From Gemmatimonadales bacterium (GTDB lineage Bacteria; Gemmatimonadota; Gemmatimonadetes; Gemmatimonadales; GWC2-71-9), in contig DATAOI010000033.1 in NCBI GenBank assembly GCA_036265815.1, positions 1-64,000 on the forward strand: a stretch of 64,000 nucleotides of DNA, read 5' to 3'. Shown here piece after piece: positions 7,659-16,753 of this stretch. Made by a program: the position numbers and the translations under genes. Each line of letters opens with the position of its first letter. Positions within the stretch are counted from its first letter, which is position 1. The notes under the pieces were generated by a model that was not told the origin of the DNA, did no database searches, and saw only the letters and a program-made list of their open reading frames with translations.

Positions 7659-9758
7659 TTAGCGGGGGAAGGCCTCCGGCAGTCCGCCATCCACCGTCAG
7701 GATGTCTCCCGTGGTGAAGCGGAACCGGTCGCTCGCCAGCAGCACCGCGAGATCCGCCACCGCCTCCGCCGGGATGAGGCTCGCCCCCAGGAGATTGCGG
7801 GTGCGATAGCTCTCCAGCTGCTGCTCGACGCTGATCCCGCGACTGGCGGCCCGCTCGCGCACGAAGCGGAGAAAGAGCGGCGTATCGATCTGATCGGCAT
7901 TGATGGCGTTCACCCTGATGCCATCCTCGCCCAGCTCCATTGCCGCCACCCGCAGTGCCTGCAGGAGGGCGGCCTTGCTTCCTCCGTAGGCCACGGCCTC
8001 CCGCCCGGGCACCAGCGCCGCCTTGGATACCGACGCCACGATCGACCCGCCCAACCCCTGGCGCCGCATGATTCGCGCAGCCTGCCCCACGGCCGCCACG
8101 GCACCCAGGTAGTGCACCTCGAGCTGGTGCTGCAGGTCCTCGCGGCGGACCGCGGTGATCGGGGCGAAGCGGGGGGCTAGGCCGGCGGTGTAAAACAGGC
8201 AGTCCAGGCCGCCGAACTGGAGCACCGCGCGCCGGAAGAGCGCGTCCAGGCTGGCGTCCTCCCGCACGTCGACCGGCGCGCCCACGGCCCGCCGAGGAAA
8301 ATCGGCGGCGACCTCGGCGGCGACTCCGTCCGCGACGGTGGCGTCAAGGTCGGCGATCACCACGTGGGCGCCTGCTTCCGCAAAGCGCCTCGCGGCCGCC
8401 TTGCCGATGCCACTACCACCTCCGATCACCACGACCACATGGCGAGGCAGCAGCCTGGTTGTCCGCTCCCTGGCGATCTGCTCCTCTATCTTGCGCCGCT
8501 CGAGGGGCCAGTGCTCGAACTCGAACACATCGGCCTCCGGGATGAACTCGAAGCGGTCGACCGCCTCCGCGTTGGTGATGGCCTCGAGGGTGGCACGGTA
8601 GCAGGCGCTGGCGGTCTCGGCGCCGCGCTTGTCGAGGAACGCGGTGATCACGCCGAGTCCGGGCGCCAGCACCACCTTGGCCCAATCGTCGAGCGGGCGC
8701 TCGGCCGGGGTGGCGTGGCGGGCGTGGTACTGCTCGTATTCGGCCCGCGCGGCGGCGAGCTGTTCCCGAGTCCGGGCGATCACCTGATCCGCGGGCGCCG
8801 CCGGATCGAGCTCGAGCCAGAGCGGAAGGCGTCCGGCCCGCAGCAGGTGCTCCGGCGTCGCCATCCCGCGGCGGACCAGCTCGGATACGCGCTCGGCCGC
8901 CAGAGTAGCGAGCACGCGCTCGTCATCCTCGAAGTGAACGATGAGCCGCTCCGGTGTGCCCAGGGCACCTCTCACCACCGGCAGGACCAGCTCGGCCAGA
9001 CGGCGCCGCTCCTCAAGGGGCGGGACGGCATGGCGGGGCGGCCCCAGCACGACGCGACCCTGCCGTCGGCTGGCCAGATACTCCTCGATCTCTCCGATGA
9101 CCTCCAGCAGGCGCCGGTGACACTGCCGCGGATCGTCGCCCCAGGCCACCAACCCATGGTGCGCCATCGCCATCCCGATGGCGTTCTCGGGGATTTGATC
9201 GAGCAGTCCGCTCACCATGCGGGCCAGGGGAAAGCCCGGTCGCACGTACGGCAGGTAGATGATCTCGCCGCCAAACAGCTCGCCGACCAGCCGCCGCCCG
9301 GTGGCCTCGGGGACGTTGGTCAGGCTCATGGTGGCGACGTCGTGGGTGTGGGCGACGACCCGATAGGGCAGCAGCGAGTGGAGTGGAGTCTCGACGCTGG
9401 GCGCCGGCCCCTCCCGGAGCATGCAGCCCGCCATGAACCGCATCATCTCCGGGTCGCTCATCGTCTCCGCCTGGCGGAGCGCGGCCAACCGGGAGAGCCC
9501 GAGCCAGGTGAAGCCATCCCGTCCGATGGTCCGCAGATCGGTGCCACTCCCCTTCACCACCAGCGCCTCCACCGGGCCGTCGGGCTCGGTGGGCAGCATC
9601 AGCTTGATGGAAGTGTTCCCACCGCCGGGCTGCACCAGGCGGAGGTCGTCGCCCAGCAGATGGGAGAGCTGAATCAGGCCGTCGAGCGGGTCGCCCCCGA
9701 CGGCCCGGTCTGCCGGCCACGCGTCAGGCCGGATCGGTGGGGTGCTGTGGGTTGGCAT
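7659..9758 (-). CDS. Bifunctional class II aldolase / short-chain dehydrogenase (RhaD-type)
   Basis: A fusion of about 699 residues. Residues 1-400 are a class II aldolase domain with GGGNTSIK, the zinc motif AHTHDVATM and a third His in AHHGLVAWG. Residues 425-699 are a Rossmann SDR domain with VIGGGSGIGKAAA and the catalytic YGGSK. This architecture is known for rhamnulose-1-phosphate aldolase/lactaldehyde dehydrogenase proteins, which split the sugar phosphate and oxidise or reduce the aldehyde. ATG 9758 is chosen because the longer ORF (to 9854) reads into decamer repeats. No other rhamnose genes are near, so the sugar is uncertain. Confidence 0.85.
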   Translation of the reverse strand: MPTHSTPPIRPDAWPADRAVGGDPLDGLIQLSHLLGDDLRLVQPGGGNTSIKLMLPTEPDGPVEALVVKGSGTDLRTIGRDGFTWLGLSRLAALRQAETMSDPEMMRFMAGCMLREGPAPSVETPLHSLLPYRVVAHTHDVATMSLTNVPEATGRRLVGELFGGEIIYLPYVRPGFPLARMVSGLLDQIPENAIGMAMAHHGLVAWGDDPRQCHRRLLEVIGEIEEYLASRRQGRVVLGPPRHAVPPLEERRRLAELVLPVVRGALGTPERLIVHFEDDERVLATLAAERVSELVRRGMATPEHLLRAGRLPLWLELDPAAPADQVIARTREQLAAARAEYEQYHARHATPAERPLDDWAKVVLAPGLGVITAFLDKRGAETASACYRATLEAITNAEAVDRFEFIPEADVFEFEHWPLERRKIEEQIARERTTRLLPRHVVVVIGGGSGIGKAAARRFAEAGAHVVIADLDATVADGVAAEVAADFPRRAVGAPVDVREDASLDALFRRAVLQFGGLDCLFYTAGLAPRFAPITAVRREDLQHQLEVHYLGAVAAVGQAARIMRRQGLGGSIVASVSKAALVPGREAVAYGGSKAALLQALRVAAMELGEDGIRVNAINADQIDTPLFLRFVRERAASRGISVEQQLESYRTRNLLGASLIPAEAVADLAVLLASDRFRFTTGDILTVDGGLPEAFPR

Positions 9759-9780
9759 GGGAGGAAAATGCGGGGAAAGG

Positions 9781-9867
9781 AAGGTGAGGCAAGGTGGGGC
9801 AGGGTGGGGCAAGGTGGGGCAAGGTGTGGCGGCCCCTGCCTCACTCTGCCCCACCCTGCCTCACCCT
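9781..9867. repeat. Five direct decamers plus three inverted decamers
   Basis: Five phased 10-bp units fill 9781-9830 (consensus AAGGTGGGGC; variants have one or two changes). Three inverted units follow at 9838-9867 (GCCTCACTCT, GCCCCACCCT, GCCTCACCCT). The arms can fold back. It lies in the gap between the aldolase gene start (9758) and the stop of the beta-propeller lipoprotein (9890). Confidence 0.8.
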
Positions 9868-9889
9868 GCCGCCTTCACTCTCGCCGGGG

Positions 9890-10906
9890 TCAGTGAACGA
9901 AGCTGATGAAGCCGTCCTGGTTGGTGACGGCAGCCACGCTGCCCCGCTGGCTGAAGGCAATCCGCCGCGGCGAGCCACCGACCTGAATGGTCTTGGTGAG
10001 CCGACGGTTCTGCAGCTTGAAGATCTGCACGACGCCCGCGCTGGGAATCGAGATGTAGGCCTCGGCGTCGTCCGGGGTGATCCCCACCCCGAAGCCACCG
10101 CCCTGGAGTGCGATGGGAGCCGAGGGCAGCCCGGTCTGAAGGGGGATCTCGGTCAGGTATCCGCCCCCGCCCGCGAGCGGCCCCTCGTTCGCGACGTAGA
10201 GTCGGGTGCCTCTGTGGTCGAGCGCCATCTCCTGCGGGGTGTCGCCTACGGTAAAGCTGCGGAGAACACTGCCGCTCACCATATCGATCTCCGACACCAT
10301 GCCGTCCACGAATCCGCTGAGGCCGACGAATCCGCTGACGTAGAGGCGCCGTCCATCGGGATGGACCGCGAAACCGTTGGGGGAGAAGCCGAGCTCGATG
10401 GTCCGGACGACGGCGAGCGTGGCGATGTCCACCACCAGAAGCGTACTCACTCCGGTGGCCACGAACAGCTGCCGGCCATCGGGTGAGACCCGGACCGCGA
10501 GCGGCTGATCGACGGCCAAGCTCCCGACCACCGCTCGTGAGGCCACATCGAGCACGCTCACCGACCCCGACTGGTTGGCGACATACGCCCGCTTCCCATC
10601 GGGCGCGAAGACGATCCCGGTGGGCAGCCCGCCGGTGGGAATGAACCCGCTGAGGGCGCGGGACTTGGTGCTCACGATGCCGACCCCGCCATCCAGCAGC
10701 TCGGTGAAGTACGCCAGCCCATCATCCCGCACCGCGACGCCCCACGCGCTTGGGGTCTGCACGTTCTCCACCACTCCGCGAGGCCGGGTAGGCGCGCTCA
10801 GGTCGGAGAAGGTGCTCTCGCCGGGGGACGGATCAGTCGAGGCTTGCTCGGACGTGCAGGCGGTTCCCAGTACCAGGGCCGCCGACCATAGCGTGTTCAG
10901 CCGCAT
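9890..10906 (-). CDS. YVTN/YncE-like beta-propeller lipoprotein
   Basis: A 338-residue lipoprotein with signal peptide and lipobox LGTAC (Cys17). The rest consists of about seven 40-residue blades with the YVTN-type signature (for example FAPDGKRAYVANQSGSVSV, VSPDGRQLFVA, VHPDGRRLYVSGF, DHRGTRLYVANEG). Such proteins form a periplasmic seven-bladed propeller, usually as a binding scaffold; no enzyme motif is visible. AAAGGAG lies about 10 nt before the ATG. The gene stands alone. Confidence 0.8.
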   Translation of the reverse strand: MRLNTLWSAALVLGTACTSEQASTDPSPGESTFSDLSAPTRPRGVVENVQTPSAWGVAVRDDGLAYFTELLDGGVGIVSTKSRALSGFIPTGGLPTGIVFAPDGKRAYVANQSGSVSVLDVASRAVVGSLAVDQPLAVRVSPDGRQLFVATGVSTLLVVDIATLAVVRTIELGFSPNGFAVHPDGRRLYVSGFVGLSGFVDGMVSEIDMVSGSVLRSFTVGDTPQEMALDHRGTRLYVANEGPLAGGGGYLTEIPLQTGLPSAPIALQGGGFGVGITPDDAEAYISIPSAGVVQIFKLQNRRLTKTIQVGGSPRRIAFSQRGSVAAVTNQDGFISFVH

Positions 10907-11191
10907 AGGGCATGCGCTCCTTTCGACTCACAAGCCTGGGTCTGGGCGGACGCGGTCCACGCCGCCGGTGCCGGATCAGCCAACAATTTTGGATGCGATT
11001 CGGGAATCATAGCCGACACCCGGGGGTGCTGACTAGGCTGGGGAGCCGGTACGGTCTAACCTGCCATTCGAGGTGGGTTGGAGCGGGAAGTGACTTTACT
11101 GCGAGTGAGCTCGGGTGGTCCAGGGCGTTGGCCACGGGCGGGGGTCGGCGGCGTCGGGCGCGGTCGGGGGGCCGGCTCCGGCGACGGGCGG
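10907..11191. other. Intergenic stretch without supported gene
   Basis: This 285-bp stretch upstream of the propeller lipoprotein gene holds only short ORFs without ribosome binding sites or family features. It should contain the lipoprotein promoter on the minus strand, but I cannot place one with confidence. It runs into the fold-back element at 11192. Confidence 0.5.
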
Positions 11192-11491
11192 GGCTCGCTC
11201 CGGTCACAACAGGCCGCCCCGGGGGGCACGGAGCTAGACCGGCATCACACGGCCTGACTCCCTCCGCGATCCCCGCCCGCCGCCTGCGCCCGAGCATCGG
11301 CGCCCGCGGGCACGTGCGACCCGACCATCGCGCAACGCCGTTGTGCCCACCACTGTACCAGCGCGGCACTGCCGCGCTCACGCGCACTGCGCGTGCCTGG
11401 GGGGCTGGGGAGGCTCGCGCAGAGAGTCAGGCCGTGTGATTTCCTCGTGCGACGTGCGCCCCGGGGCGGCCTGTTGTGACCGGAGCGAGCC
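11192..11491. repeat. 300-bp fold-back element (MITE-like)
   Basis: The ends are a perfect 33-bp inverted repeat: 11192-11224 and 11459-11491, beginning GGCTCGCTCCGG on the left. A second perfect 17-bp inverted pair, ATCACACGGCCTGACTC at 11244-11260 and its complement at 11424-11440, lies at nearly the same offset. The centre holds further short palindromes (around 11378-11398). No coding sequence is supported and no clear target duplication is seen. It ends 23 bp before the stop of the D-aminoacylase-like gene. It may be a non-autonomous transposon relic or a long structured transcript end. Confidence 0.75.
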
Positions 11492-11514
11492 TCCCCAGCT
11501 CCCCGCCCCCCCGC

Positions 11515-13263
11515 TCAACGCCCCGTCCACCCCGGCCCCCGCACCACCCTTCCCGGCTTCGCTCCGGTGTGCGCCCCGTTCCGCACCACCGCGACTCCGT
11601 TCACGAAGACCTCCCGGATACCGGTCGAGAGCTGGTGGGTGTGCTCGTAGGTGGCGTGGTCGATCACCGTCGCCGGGTCGAAGACCACGACATCGGCGTA
11701 CATCCCCTCGCGCAAGAGGCCGCGGTCCCGCAAGGAGAGACGCTCGGCCACCGCGCTGGTCATCTTGCGGACGGCGTCCTCCAGAGGGAGGATGTGCTGC
11801 TCGCGGACGAACCGTCCAAGAATGCGCGTGTAGGTCCCGTACGCCCTGGGATGCGTCTCGGTGCCGTGGGTGTCCGCCGGGTCGCTCGCCCCCGCGTCGG
11901 TGCCGATCTTGATCCAGGGCTGCCGGATCTGCAAGGCCAGGTTGTCCTCCGAGGCGATGAAGAACATGCCACCGAGCCGCCCCTGCTCTTCCAGGGTGAG
12001 GTCCATCAGCGCGTCGACCCATTCCTGCCGCCTGGCGGCCGCGATCTCCACCAGGCTCTTGTTCTCGAAGCGCTTGTTCGCGGCCAGCTCGAACCCGCCG
12101 GCCAGCACCCCTTCCGGCGTGGCGAGCTGACACAGGTTCTCCCAGGTGTCGGATCGCTCCGCCAGCACATCCGCCCGGATCCGCGCCCGCGTGGTCGAGT
12201 CCTTCAGGTTCTGCAGCAGCTTTCCGTCGGCCGATGCCCAGGGCGGCAGGCAGGCGGAAAGCGAGGTGCCGCCCGCCGTATAGGGGTACATATCGGCCGA
12301 CACGTCCTGCCCTGCCGCGCGGGCCGAGTCGATCTTGGCGATGGCCTGGGCCGCCTTGGGCCAGTTGCGCTTGCCTGCGGCCTTCAGGTGGTAGATCTCG
12401 ACCGGCACCCCGCCCTGCCGGCCGATGGCGAGCGCCTCGTCCATGCCCTCCAGGAAGTGGTCCGCCTCGGAGCGCATGTGGGTGATGTACACGCCGTGGT
12501 ACGGCGCCATCGCCCGGGCGAGCTCGACCAGCTCCGCCGTGGACGCATAGCTCCCCGGCGGATAGATCAGGGCGGTGCCCAGCCCGAAGGCGCCGTCCTC
12601 CATCGCCCCGCGCATCAGCGTCCGCATGCTGTCGAGCTCCGCGGGCGTGGGCGATCCCTCGGCCTGCCCTTTGACGTAGGTGCGTACCGTGGTGGCACCG
12701 AGGAAGGAGCCGGCATTGACCGAGATGCCATGCCGCTCCATCGCATCGAGCCACACGCCGAATCCGTGCGGCCCCTTGAACGGCGCCACCGCGGCCCTGA
12801 TCGTCGCGCTGTCGGTGTAAGGAAAGAAGAAGTCGGCGAATGCCTGGACGTTGTCGTTCCACGGCGCGGGAGTGTACGCCTCGCCCATGATCTCGGTGGT
12901 CACGCCCTGGGTCACCTTGCTCAGCGCGTGGCCGTCACCTACCAGCAGGTTGTCGTACGACCCGCTCTGAATGTCGATGAAGCCAGGCGCGACCACCATC
13001 CCTTTCGCGTCGATCCGGACCGGCGCGGTGGCGGCGGCCAGGCTGCCCGCCGGCCCCACATGGGCGATCCGGTCGCCTGCCACACCGATGTCTCCGGCGA
13101 ACCAGGCATTCCCCGTCCCGTCCACCACGTGACCACCGCCGATGATCACGTCGTAGTGCGACCGGACCGACGGCGCGGCCTGGACCGCTCCCGGACCCGG
13201 ATGACACGCGGTCACGCCCAAGGCCGCACCGGCCCACAGGTAGCCTCGCCCGCGGGCCCTCAT
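11515..13263 (-). CDS. N-acyl-D-amino-acid deacylase-like amidohydrolase (lipoprotein) 1
   Basis: 582 residues; ATG 13263 overlaps the upstream stop (ATGA). A lipobox VTAC (Cys20) predicts an outer-envelope lipoprotein. The D-aminoacylase fold is clear: DVIIGGGHVVDGTG, AFGLGTALIYPPGSYAS, the later ligands in YITHMRSEADH and EIYHLKAAG, IGTDAGASD and HPRAYGTY. D-aminoacylases release D-amino acids from N-acyl forms. The first metal motif is unusual: the family HxHxD site reads GFIDIQSGSYD (residues 94-104), and the GNCG cysteine position reads MGEA with Glu128. Metal use and substrate may therefore differ from the studied enzymes. Last gene of a three-gene minus-strand operon. Confidence 0.82.
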   Translation of the reverse strand: MRARGRGYLWAGAALGVTACHPGPGAVQAAPSVRSHYDVIIGGGHVVDGTGNAWFAGDIGVAGDRIAHVGPAGSLAAATAPVRIDAKGMVVAPGFIDIQSGSYDNLLVGDGHALSKVTQGVTTEIMGEAYTPAPWNDNVQAFADFFFPYTDSATIRAAVAPFKGPHGFGVWLDAMERHGISVNAGSFLGATTVRTYVKGQAEGSPTPAELDSMRTLMRGAMEDGAFGLGTALIYPPGSYASTAELVELARAMAPYHGVYITHMRSEADHFLEGMDEALAIGRQGGVPVEIYHLKAAGKRNWPKAAQAIAKIDSARAAGQDVSADMYPYTAGGTSLSACLPPWASADGKLLQNLKDSTTRARIRADVLAERSDTWENLCQLATPEGVLAGGFELAANKRFENKSLVEIAAARRQEWVDALMDLTLEEQGRLGGMFFIASEDNLALQIRQPWIKIGTDAGASDPADTHGTETHPRAYGTYTRILGRFVREQHILPLEDAVRKMTSAVAERLSLRDRGLLREGMYADVVVFDPATVIDHATYEHTHQLSTGIREVFVNGVAVVRNGAHTGAKPGRVVRGPGWTGR

Positions 13264-14843
13264 CGCCGGGTCTCCGCCGGACGGAACAGAAGGTCCTGGA
13301 AGTCGTAGCTGAAATCGGCCAGGGGCGACACGGCGGCCATCTTCATCGTGTCGATGGAGCCGTCCGGCTTGAGCGCGAAGGTCACGTAGATGTCCGGGAT
13401 GTTGTGCTGGCGCCAGTGGGCCACGAACGTGTCGTACTGCCAATGCTCCAGATCACCGGTGAGCGCGAGCGAGTGGCTGAAGCGCAGTACCAGCCTCCCA
13501 GACTCCTCGGTGAGGGTGACGTCGCCATACATTTGGTCGGTATAGCGGCCGGCGTAGGAAGCGAGCGGCAGCGACGGGGACGATTGATGCCGGGCGCCGG
13601 CGGCCTTTCGCTCGACCTCGTGCGCCTCTGCCTCCGCCGACCGCACGTAGTCGGCGAGCCGGGTGATCCAGTCGGTGGGAGGCGCCTTGAAATAGTGATC
13701 GAGCACGTGCCACGCCACCGCCGTCGAGAGCGGTGACTCTCCATTGGTGACCACGACGATGCCCAGTCGCTCCGCGGGCACCAGCAGCGTCCGCGAGGTC
13801 ATGCCATCGAGGCCTCCAGTGTGGCTGACCAGCTTCCGGCCTCGGTAGTCCCGGAGGTCCCAGCCGAGCCCGTAGAGATAGAAGTTCGGCCGGAAGTCCC
13901 CCAGCGACTTGGGAATCTCGCTGATCGGCTGAATGGTCTGGCCCGACCACATCTCCTGGGTCCGCTCAGCGGTCCAGAGCCGCCGGCCGCTGTCGCCCGG
14001 GCCAGCGCCGCGGACCCGCCCCGAGTCGAGCTGGACGATCATCCACTTCGCCAGGTCGGTCACGTTCGCCACCACGCCGCCCGCCGCGTTGGTCGCGTCG
14101 AAGGTGTCCCGGGCGATGACCGTGAGCCGGCCGTCGACCTTGCTGTGCGCGTCGGCGAAATTCTCCTCCGGACGGACTCCGCGGGCCGTGAGCCGCGCCT
14201 CGGTCATGCCGAGCGGGAGGAAGATCCGGCGACGGATGAACTCCTCCCAGGTCAACCCGCTCACCGCCGGGATCACCTCGCCCGCCGCCACGTAGAGCAC
14301 GTTGTCGTAGGCGAACTCGCTCCGGAAGCTGGAGGCGACCTTGGCGTACCGGATGCGGCGCAGGATGCTGTCGCGCGAATAGTCGGAGTGATACCACAGC
14401 AGGTCGCCGGCGCCGAGACCGAGGCCGCTGCGGTGGGTGATGAGATCGCGGACCGTGAGCTCTCGGGTGACGTACGCGTCGGAGAGCTGAAACCAGGGGA
14501 GATGGCGGGTCACCGGGTCGTCCCAGGCCAGCTTGCCTTCGTCCACCAGCATCGCCAGCGACGCGGTCGTGAACGCCTTGGTATTGGATGCGATCTGAAA
14601 GAGTGTGTGGGCGTCCACCGGCGCCCGCTGCCCCAGACGGCGGACGCCGAACCCTTTGGCGAGCACGACGCGGCCGTCCTTCACCACCGCTACCGCCGCG
14701 CCGGGCGTGTCGAAGGCCGCGAGCGCCCGGGTGACGTACGCGTCGAGATCGGCCGGCGGCCCGGCCTGCCCCGCGGCGCTGGGGCAGAGCCCGGGCGCCA
14801 GCCCGACGAGCAGCACCAGGAGGGCCACACGAGTCATGGTCAT
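13260..14843 (-). CDS. Serine beta-lactamase-fold hydrolase 1 (D-aminopeptidase/esterase-like)
   Basis: 527 residues with a signal peptide (cleavage near GQA, residue 25). Catalytic motifs of the class C beta-lactamase/DD-peptidase fold are intact: S86NTK89, Y179DN181 and H341TG343. The C-terminal 110 residues form a DUF3471-type beta domain ending near LEHWQYDTF. Members include DD-carboxypeptidases, D-aminopeptidases and esterases; sequence alone does not decide among them. It overlaps the next gene by 4 nt and starts immediately after the preceding hydrolase stop, so the three genes form one operon. Confidence 0.85.
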   Translation of the reverse strand: MTMTRVALLVLLVGLAPGLCPSAAGQAGPPADLDAYVTRALAAFDTPGAAVAVVKDGRVVLAKGFGVRRLGQRAPVDAHTLFQIASNTKAFTTASLAMLVDEGKLAWDDPVTRHLPWFQLSDAYVTRELTVRDLITHRSGLGLGAGDLLWYHSDYSRDSILRRIRYAKVASSFRSEFAYDNVLYVAAGEVIPAVSGLTWEEFIRRRIFLPLGMTEARLTARGVRPEENFADAHSKVDGRLTVIARDTFDATNAAGGVVANVTDLAKWMIVQLDSGRVRGAGPGDSGRRLWTAERTQEMWSGQTIQPISEIPKSLGDFRPNFYLYGLGWDLRDYRGRKLVSHTGGLDGMTSRTLLVPAERLGIVVVTNGESPLSTAVAWHVLDHYFKAPPTDWITRLADYVRSAEAEAHEVERKAAGARHQSSPSLPLASYAGRYTDQMYGDVTLTEESGRLVLRFSHSLALTGDLEHWQYDTFVAHWRQHNIPDIYVTFALKPDGSIDTMKMAAVSPLADFSYDFQDLLFRPAETRR

Positions 14844-16655
14844 CTATCGGCCCGCCGCGCGCTTGGGAACCAGCGTGAGAGCCGGCTGCGGGTCTGGCTG
14901 CACCAGGGTGACTCGCTGCACGGTGCCTCCATCGATGGTGTACTCCAGGAAGAACCCGGCCTGCACCTCGTCGCCGGTCAGACGGAACCGGGTGGCGGTC
15001 ACCGGGACGAGGGTATAGACCGGCTGCCCCGGCACGGTGAGCTTGAGCTGACCGTCCACCAGCTGCACTTCGGCTGTGATCGGCAAGGACGGGGAGGCGA
15101 AGGAACCGGTGTAGCGCGGCAGCTCCGCCTGGGCGAGCCGGATGCCCGGCGTGGTGTCGGCCACCTCGGGCTTTCGCCGGAACTCGGCGAGATCGACGAC
15201 GTTCATCTTGTCGACCTTCCCGGTGGCGTCCAGGGTGAAGGTGACGTAACTCTTCCCCAGCCGGCGCTGCCGCCAGGTGGCCTGGAAGGTGTCGTACTGC
15301 CAGTGGGCGAGGTCGGCCACCAGGGTGCCGTACTGCAGGACGAGGCCCGGCTTCTCCCGCCGGACCACCGCGTCGCCGTTGAGGGTGTCGGTATACATGC
15401 CGGCGTACTTCTCGGGCGACAGCGAGGGGGAGGTGCCGGGAACGCGCTGGGCTTCGGTCTTCTTCCGCTCTGCCTTGGCCTGCGTTTGGGCTTCGCGTGA
15501 CGCCTTGAGGAAGACGGCGCTCCAGTCTTTGGCCGGCTGCTTGAGGTAGGCGTCGAACACCCGGTACATGAGGGCGTAGGTCAGGTCATTGCCGCCCAGG
15601 TTGCTGAGAACGACGATCCCGGTCTTCTCCTCCGGCAGCATTCCCACCAGGGCGCTCATGCCGTCGATGTTCCCGCCGTGCTGCACCACGCCCCGGCCCT
15701 TGTAATCGTGCAGGAACCAGCCCATCCCGTAGTTCAGCAGGTGGGCATCCTCTGCCGCCAGCTTCCAGAAGCCCTCGAGCGGCACCACGGTCTGGGGCGT
15801 GTGGGTTTCCTGGAACGCGGCCGCGCTGATCAGCGGCTTGCCACCCACCTTGCCGCCGGCGAGCTGGAAGCGGACCCATTGGGCCATGTCCAGCGCGTTG
15901 GAGTTGATCGACCCAGCAGGGCCAATGGCGTCGATGTTGAAGTAGGGGATCGCCCGCACCGTGTCGTCCACCTCCTCGTGCGGGGTCGCCACGTCGGGCA
16001 GGCGGTTCAGCGGGGTGACGCTGGTGTTGCTGGCGGTCATGCCCAGCGGGATGAAGATCCGCTGGCGCACCACGTCGTCCCAGGAGGCGCGGGTCACTCG
16101 CGCGGTGAGTTGCCCGGCCGCGAGGTACATCAGATTGGAGTAGCCGAAATGCGAGCGGAAACTATAAGCGGGCTTGACGTAGCGGACCTGGTGGAGGGCG
16201 CTGTCCCGGGTCATGTGCTCCGCGTAGAGAATCAGGTCCGCCGCGGTGAGCCCGCTCCGATGGGTCAGCAGGTCGCGCACCGTGAGCTCGCGGGTGGCGT
16301 AGGGGTCATAGAGCTGGAGCTCGGGGAGATAGTTCGTCGCCCGGTCGTCCCACTTGACCTTGCCCTGGTCCACCAGCATGGCCACCGCCATGGCGGTGAA
16401 CGCCTTGCTGGACGATCCGATGGCGAAGAGCGTGTGGGCGTCCACCGGGTCGGGCTTGCCGAGCGTGCGCACGCCGTATCCTTTGGCCAGCACCACCGAG
16501 TCGTTCCGCACGATGGCGACGGCCAGGCCCGGCACCTTCCAGGCGGCCATGCTCCGGGTGACGTAGGCGTCGAAGCCCTCCAGCGGCTTGCCCTGCGCCG
16601 AGACCGGAGCCCAGGGGCGGAGGAGTACCAGGAACAGCAGGAGAGCGCATCGCAT
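14844..16655 (-). CDS. Serine beta-lactamase-fold hydrolase 2
   Basis: The ATG at 16655 has GGGAG 6 nt upstream and opens a signal peptide ending SAQ (residue 21); the longer ORF adds an unlikely leader. 603 residues. Motifs: S81SSK84, Y172SN174 and H326GG328. After the catalytic domain there is a DUF3471-like domain (LAHWQYDTF) and an extra C-terminal beta domain of about 90 residues. It resembles hydrolase 1 and the one at 36692. First gene of the minus-strand operon, divergent from the racemase operon with a shared 98-bp promoter region that holds a TGTATACA palindrome. Confidence 0.85.
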   Translation of the reverse strand: MRCALLLFLVLLRPWAPVSAQGKPLEGFDAYVTRSMAAWKVPGLAVAIVRNDSVVLAKGYGVRTLGKPDPVDAHTLFAIGSSSKAFTAMAVAMLVDQGKVKWDDRATNYLPELQLYDPYATRELTVRDLLTHRSGLTAADLILYAEHMTRDSALHQVRYVKPAYSFRSHFGYSNLMYLAAGQLTARVTRASWDDVVRQRIFIPLGMTASNTSVTPLNRLPDVATPHEEVDDTVRAIPYFNIDAIGPAGSINSNALDMAQWVRFQLAGGKVGGKPLISAAAFQETHTPQTVVPLEGFWKLAAEDAHLLNYGMGWFLHDYKGRGVVQHGGNIDGMSALVGMLPEEKTGIVVLSNLGGNDLTYALMYRVFDAYLKQPAKDWSAVFLKASREAQTQAKAERKKTEAQRVPGTSPSLSPEKYAGMYTDTLNGDAVVRREKPGLVLQYGTLVADLAHWQYDTFQATWRQRRLGKSYVTFTLDATGKVDKMNVVDLAEFRRKPEVADTTPGIRLAQAELPRYTGSFASPSLPITAEVQLVDGQLKLTVPGQPVYTLVPVTATRFRLTGDEVQAGFFLEYTIDGGTVQRVTLVQPDPQPALTLVPKRAAGR

Positions 16656-16700
16656 GACCGGCTCCCATTCGAAGGACTTGCGCCCGCAGCCCCGGGCACC

Positions 16701-16726
16701 CATTGTTGGTGAGCAATGTATACAAT
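16701..16726. promoter_or_regulatory. TGTATACA operator in the divergent racemase/hydrolase promoter
   Basis: TGTATACA at 16717-16724 is a perfect 8-bp palindrome in the context AATGTATACAAT, close to the TTGTATACAA pattern typical of FadR/FCD-type GntR regulators. CATTG and CATTG's complement (16701-16705, 16714-16718) form an overlapping inverted repeat. It is 30 nt upstream of GTG 16754 and 61 nt from the divergent ATG 16655, so one bound dimer could control both operons. Confidence 0.55.
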
Positions 16727-16753
16727 CCTGAATCCAGTGAACAGAGCCGGCCG

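Noticed and set aside
9781-9867. Possible CRISPR-like array
   Set aside because: Units are 10 bp with no spacers, and part of the array is inverted.
11007-11387. 126-residue minus-strand ORF in the fold-back region
   Set aside because: Arg/Pro-rich, no ribosome binding site, and it runs across the inverted repeat.
15391-15396. GTATAC inside hydrolase 2
   Set aside because: It encodes Met-Tyr-Thr in a conserved coding stretch (as does 35958-35963 in the S9 gene), so it is not counted as an operator.
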